Origin: Maribellus sediminis
Lineage (GTDB): Bacteria > Bacteroidota > Bacteroidia > Bacteroidales > Prolixibacteraceae
DNA length: 64,000 nucleotides
Direction of reading: 5' to 3'
Assembly: GCF_011799805.1 (NCBI RefSeq)
Contig: NZ_WXUB01000007.1
Location: 62,001 to 126,000 of the forward strand
A program made the translations under genes and the position numbers. Shown here one piece after another: positions 63,967-64,000 of the stretch. A model generated the notes under the pieces. That model was not told the origin of the DNA. It searched no databases and worked only from the letters and a program-made list of their open reading frames with translations. Every line of letters begins with the position of its first letter. Positions within the stretch are counted from its first letter, which is position 1.

Positions 63967-64000
63967 ATGGCAAATAAAAAAATGGAAGTATTTGTTAACC
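63967..64000 (+). CDS. Start of a plus-strand gene cut by the window edge
   Basis: ATG at 63967 opens MANKKMEVFVN and runs off the window. It is divergent from the YgjP-like gene, with a 41-bp gap. Eleven codons are too few to identify the product; the lysine-rich start is typical of cytoplasmic proteins. Confidence 0.4.
   Translation, partial: MANKKMEVFVN

Noticed and set aside
1-64000. tRNA, rRNA, insertion sequences or prophage genes
   Set aside because: No cloverleaf, rRNA segments, transposase or phage structural gene was recognised in the sequence.

Overview
The window is a chromosomal stretch of a Bacteroidota bacterium, most likely of the Marinilabiliales/Prolixibacteraceae type (lineage is inference). 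Supporting signs are a type IX secretion C-terminal sorting domain, proteins with carboxypeptidase-like regulatory domains fused to DUF5686-type barrels, many SS-C/GC lipoboxes, weak Shine-Dalgarno signals, and several promoters of the Bacteroidota pattern (TTG about 17-22 bp before TAnnTTTG). No rRNA, tRNA, insertion sequence, prophage or CRISPR array was seen.

Layout. 1-2.8 kb: tail of a UVR-motif protein (probably a bifunctional nuclease), a NupC nucleoside transporter and two small exported proteins. 3-9.7 kb: one giant multidomain T9SS-secreted protein. 10-20 kb: valS, regulatory-domain proteins, an exported 1-Cys peroxiredoxin, a coiled-coil lipoprotein, an orphan MacA-like adaptor and lysC. 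20-29.6 kb: aldo/keto reductase, S9 peptidase, acyltransferase, lipocalin-like lipoprotein, methyltransferase, fatty-acid desaturase, GH43 and a lamin-tail lipoprotein. 29.7-31.3 kb: a quinone-reductase gene (qorB/ytfG-like) bracketed by two unrelated 42-bp-period tandem repeat arrays. 31.5-39.3 kb: a membrane protein, GH29 fucosidase, GNAT, a lipoprotein plus fused DoxDA (thiosulfate:quinone oxidoreductase), and a two-gene surface-protein operon. 39.6-47.6 kb: mntH, an MFS transporter, a GNAT-RLAN-ATP-grasp fusion, a DUF748 protein and a Cys-rich lipoprotein. 47.7-64 kb, almost all on the minus strand: DUF5686 protein, queuosine-precursor transporter, a CBM9/glycosidase-like operon, mgsA, glmM, an ECF sigma operon, a pseudouridine synthase, an AIM24 protein (plus strand), an XRE regulator, dgt, trkH, a small exported protein and a YgjP-like metalloprotease.

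The region mixes housekeeping genes (valS, lysC, glmM, dgt, trkH) with envelope and scavenging functions (nucleoside, metal and queuosine-precursor uptake, glycosidases, peptidase). Glycosidases lie scattered without SusC/SusD, so this is not a polysaccharide utilization locus. The features most worth a second look are the paired 42-bp arrays, a CBM6-like module inserted inside a repeat domain of the giant protein, a perfect palindrome over the promoter of the CBM9 operon, three 11-bp-spaced GCGTCAT repeats before the XRE gene, a decayed second copy of the dgt 3' end, a palindromic MITE-like element at 20.8 kb, and the GNAT-RLAN-ATP-grasp fusion.
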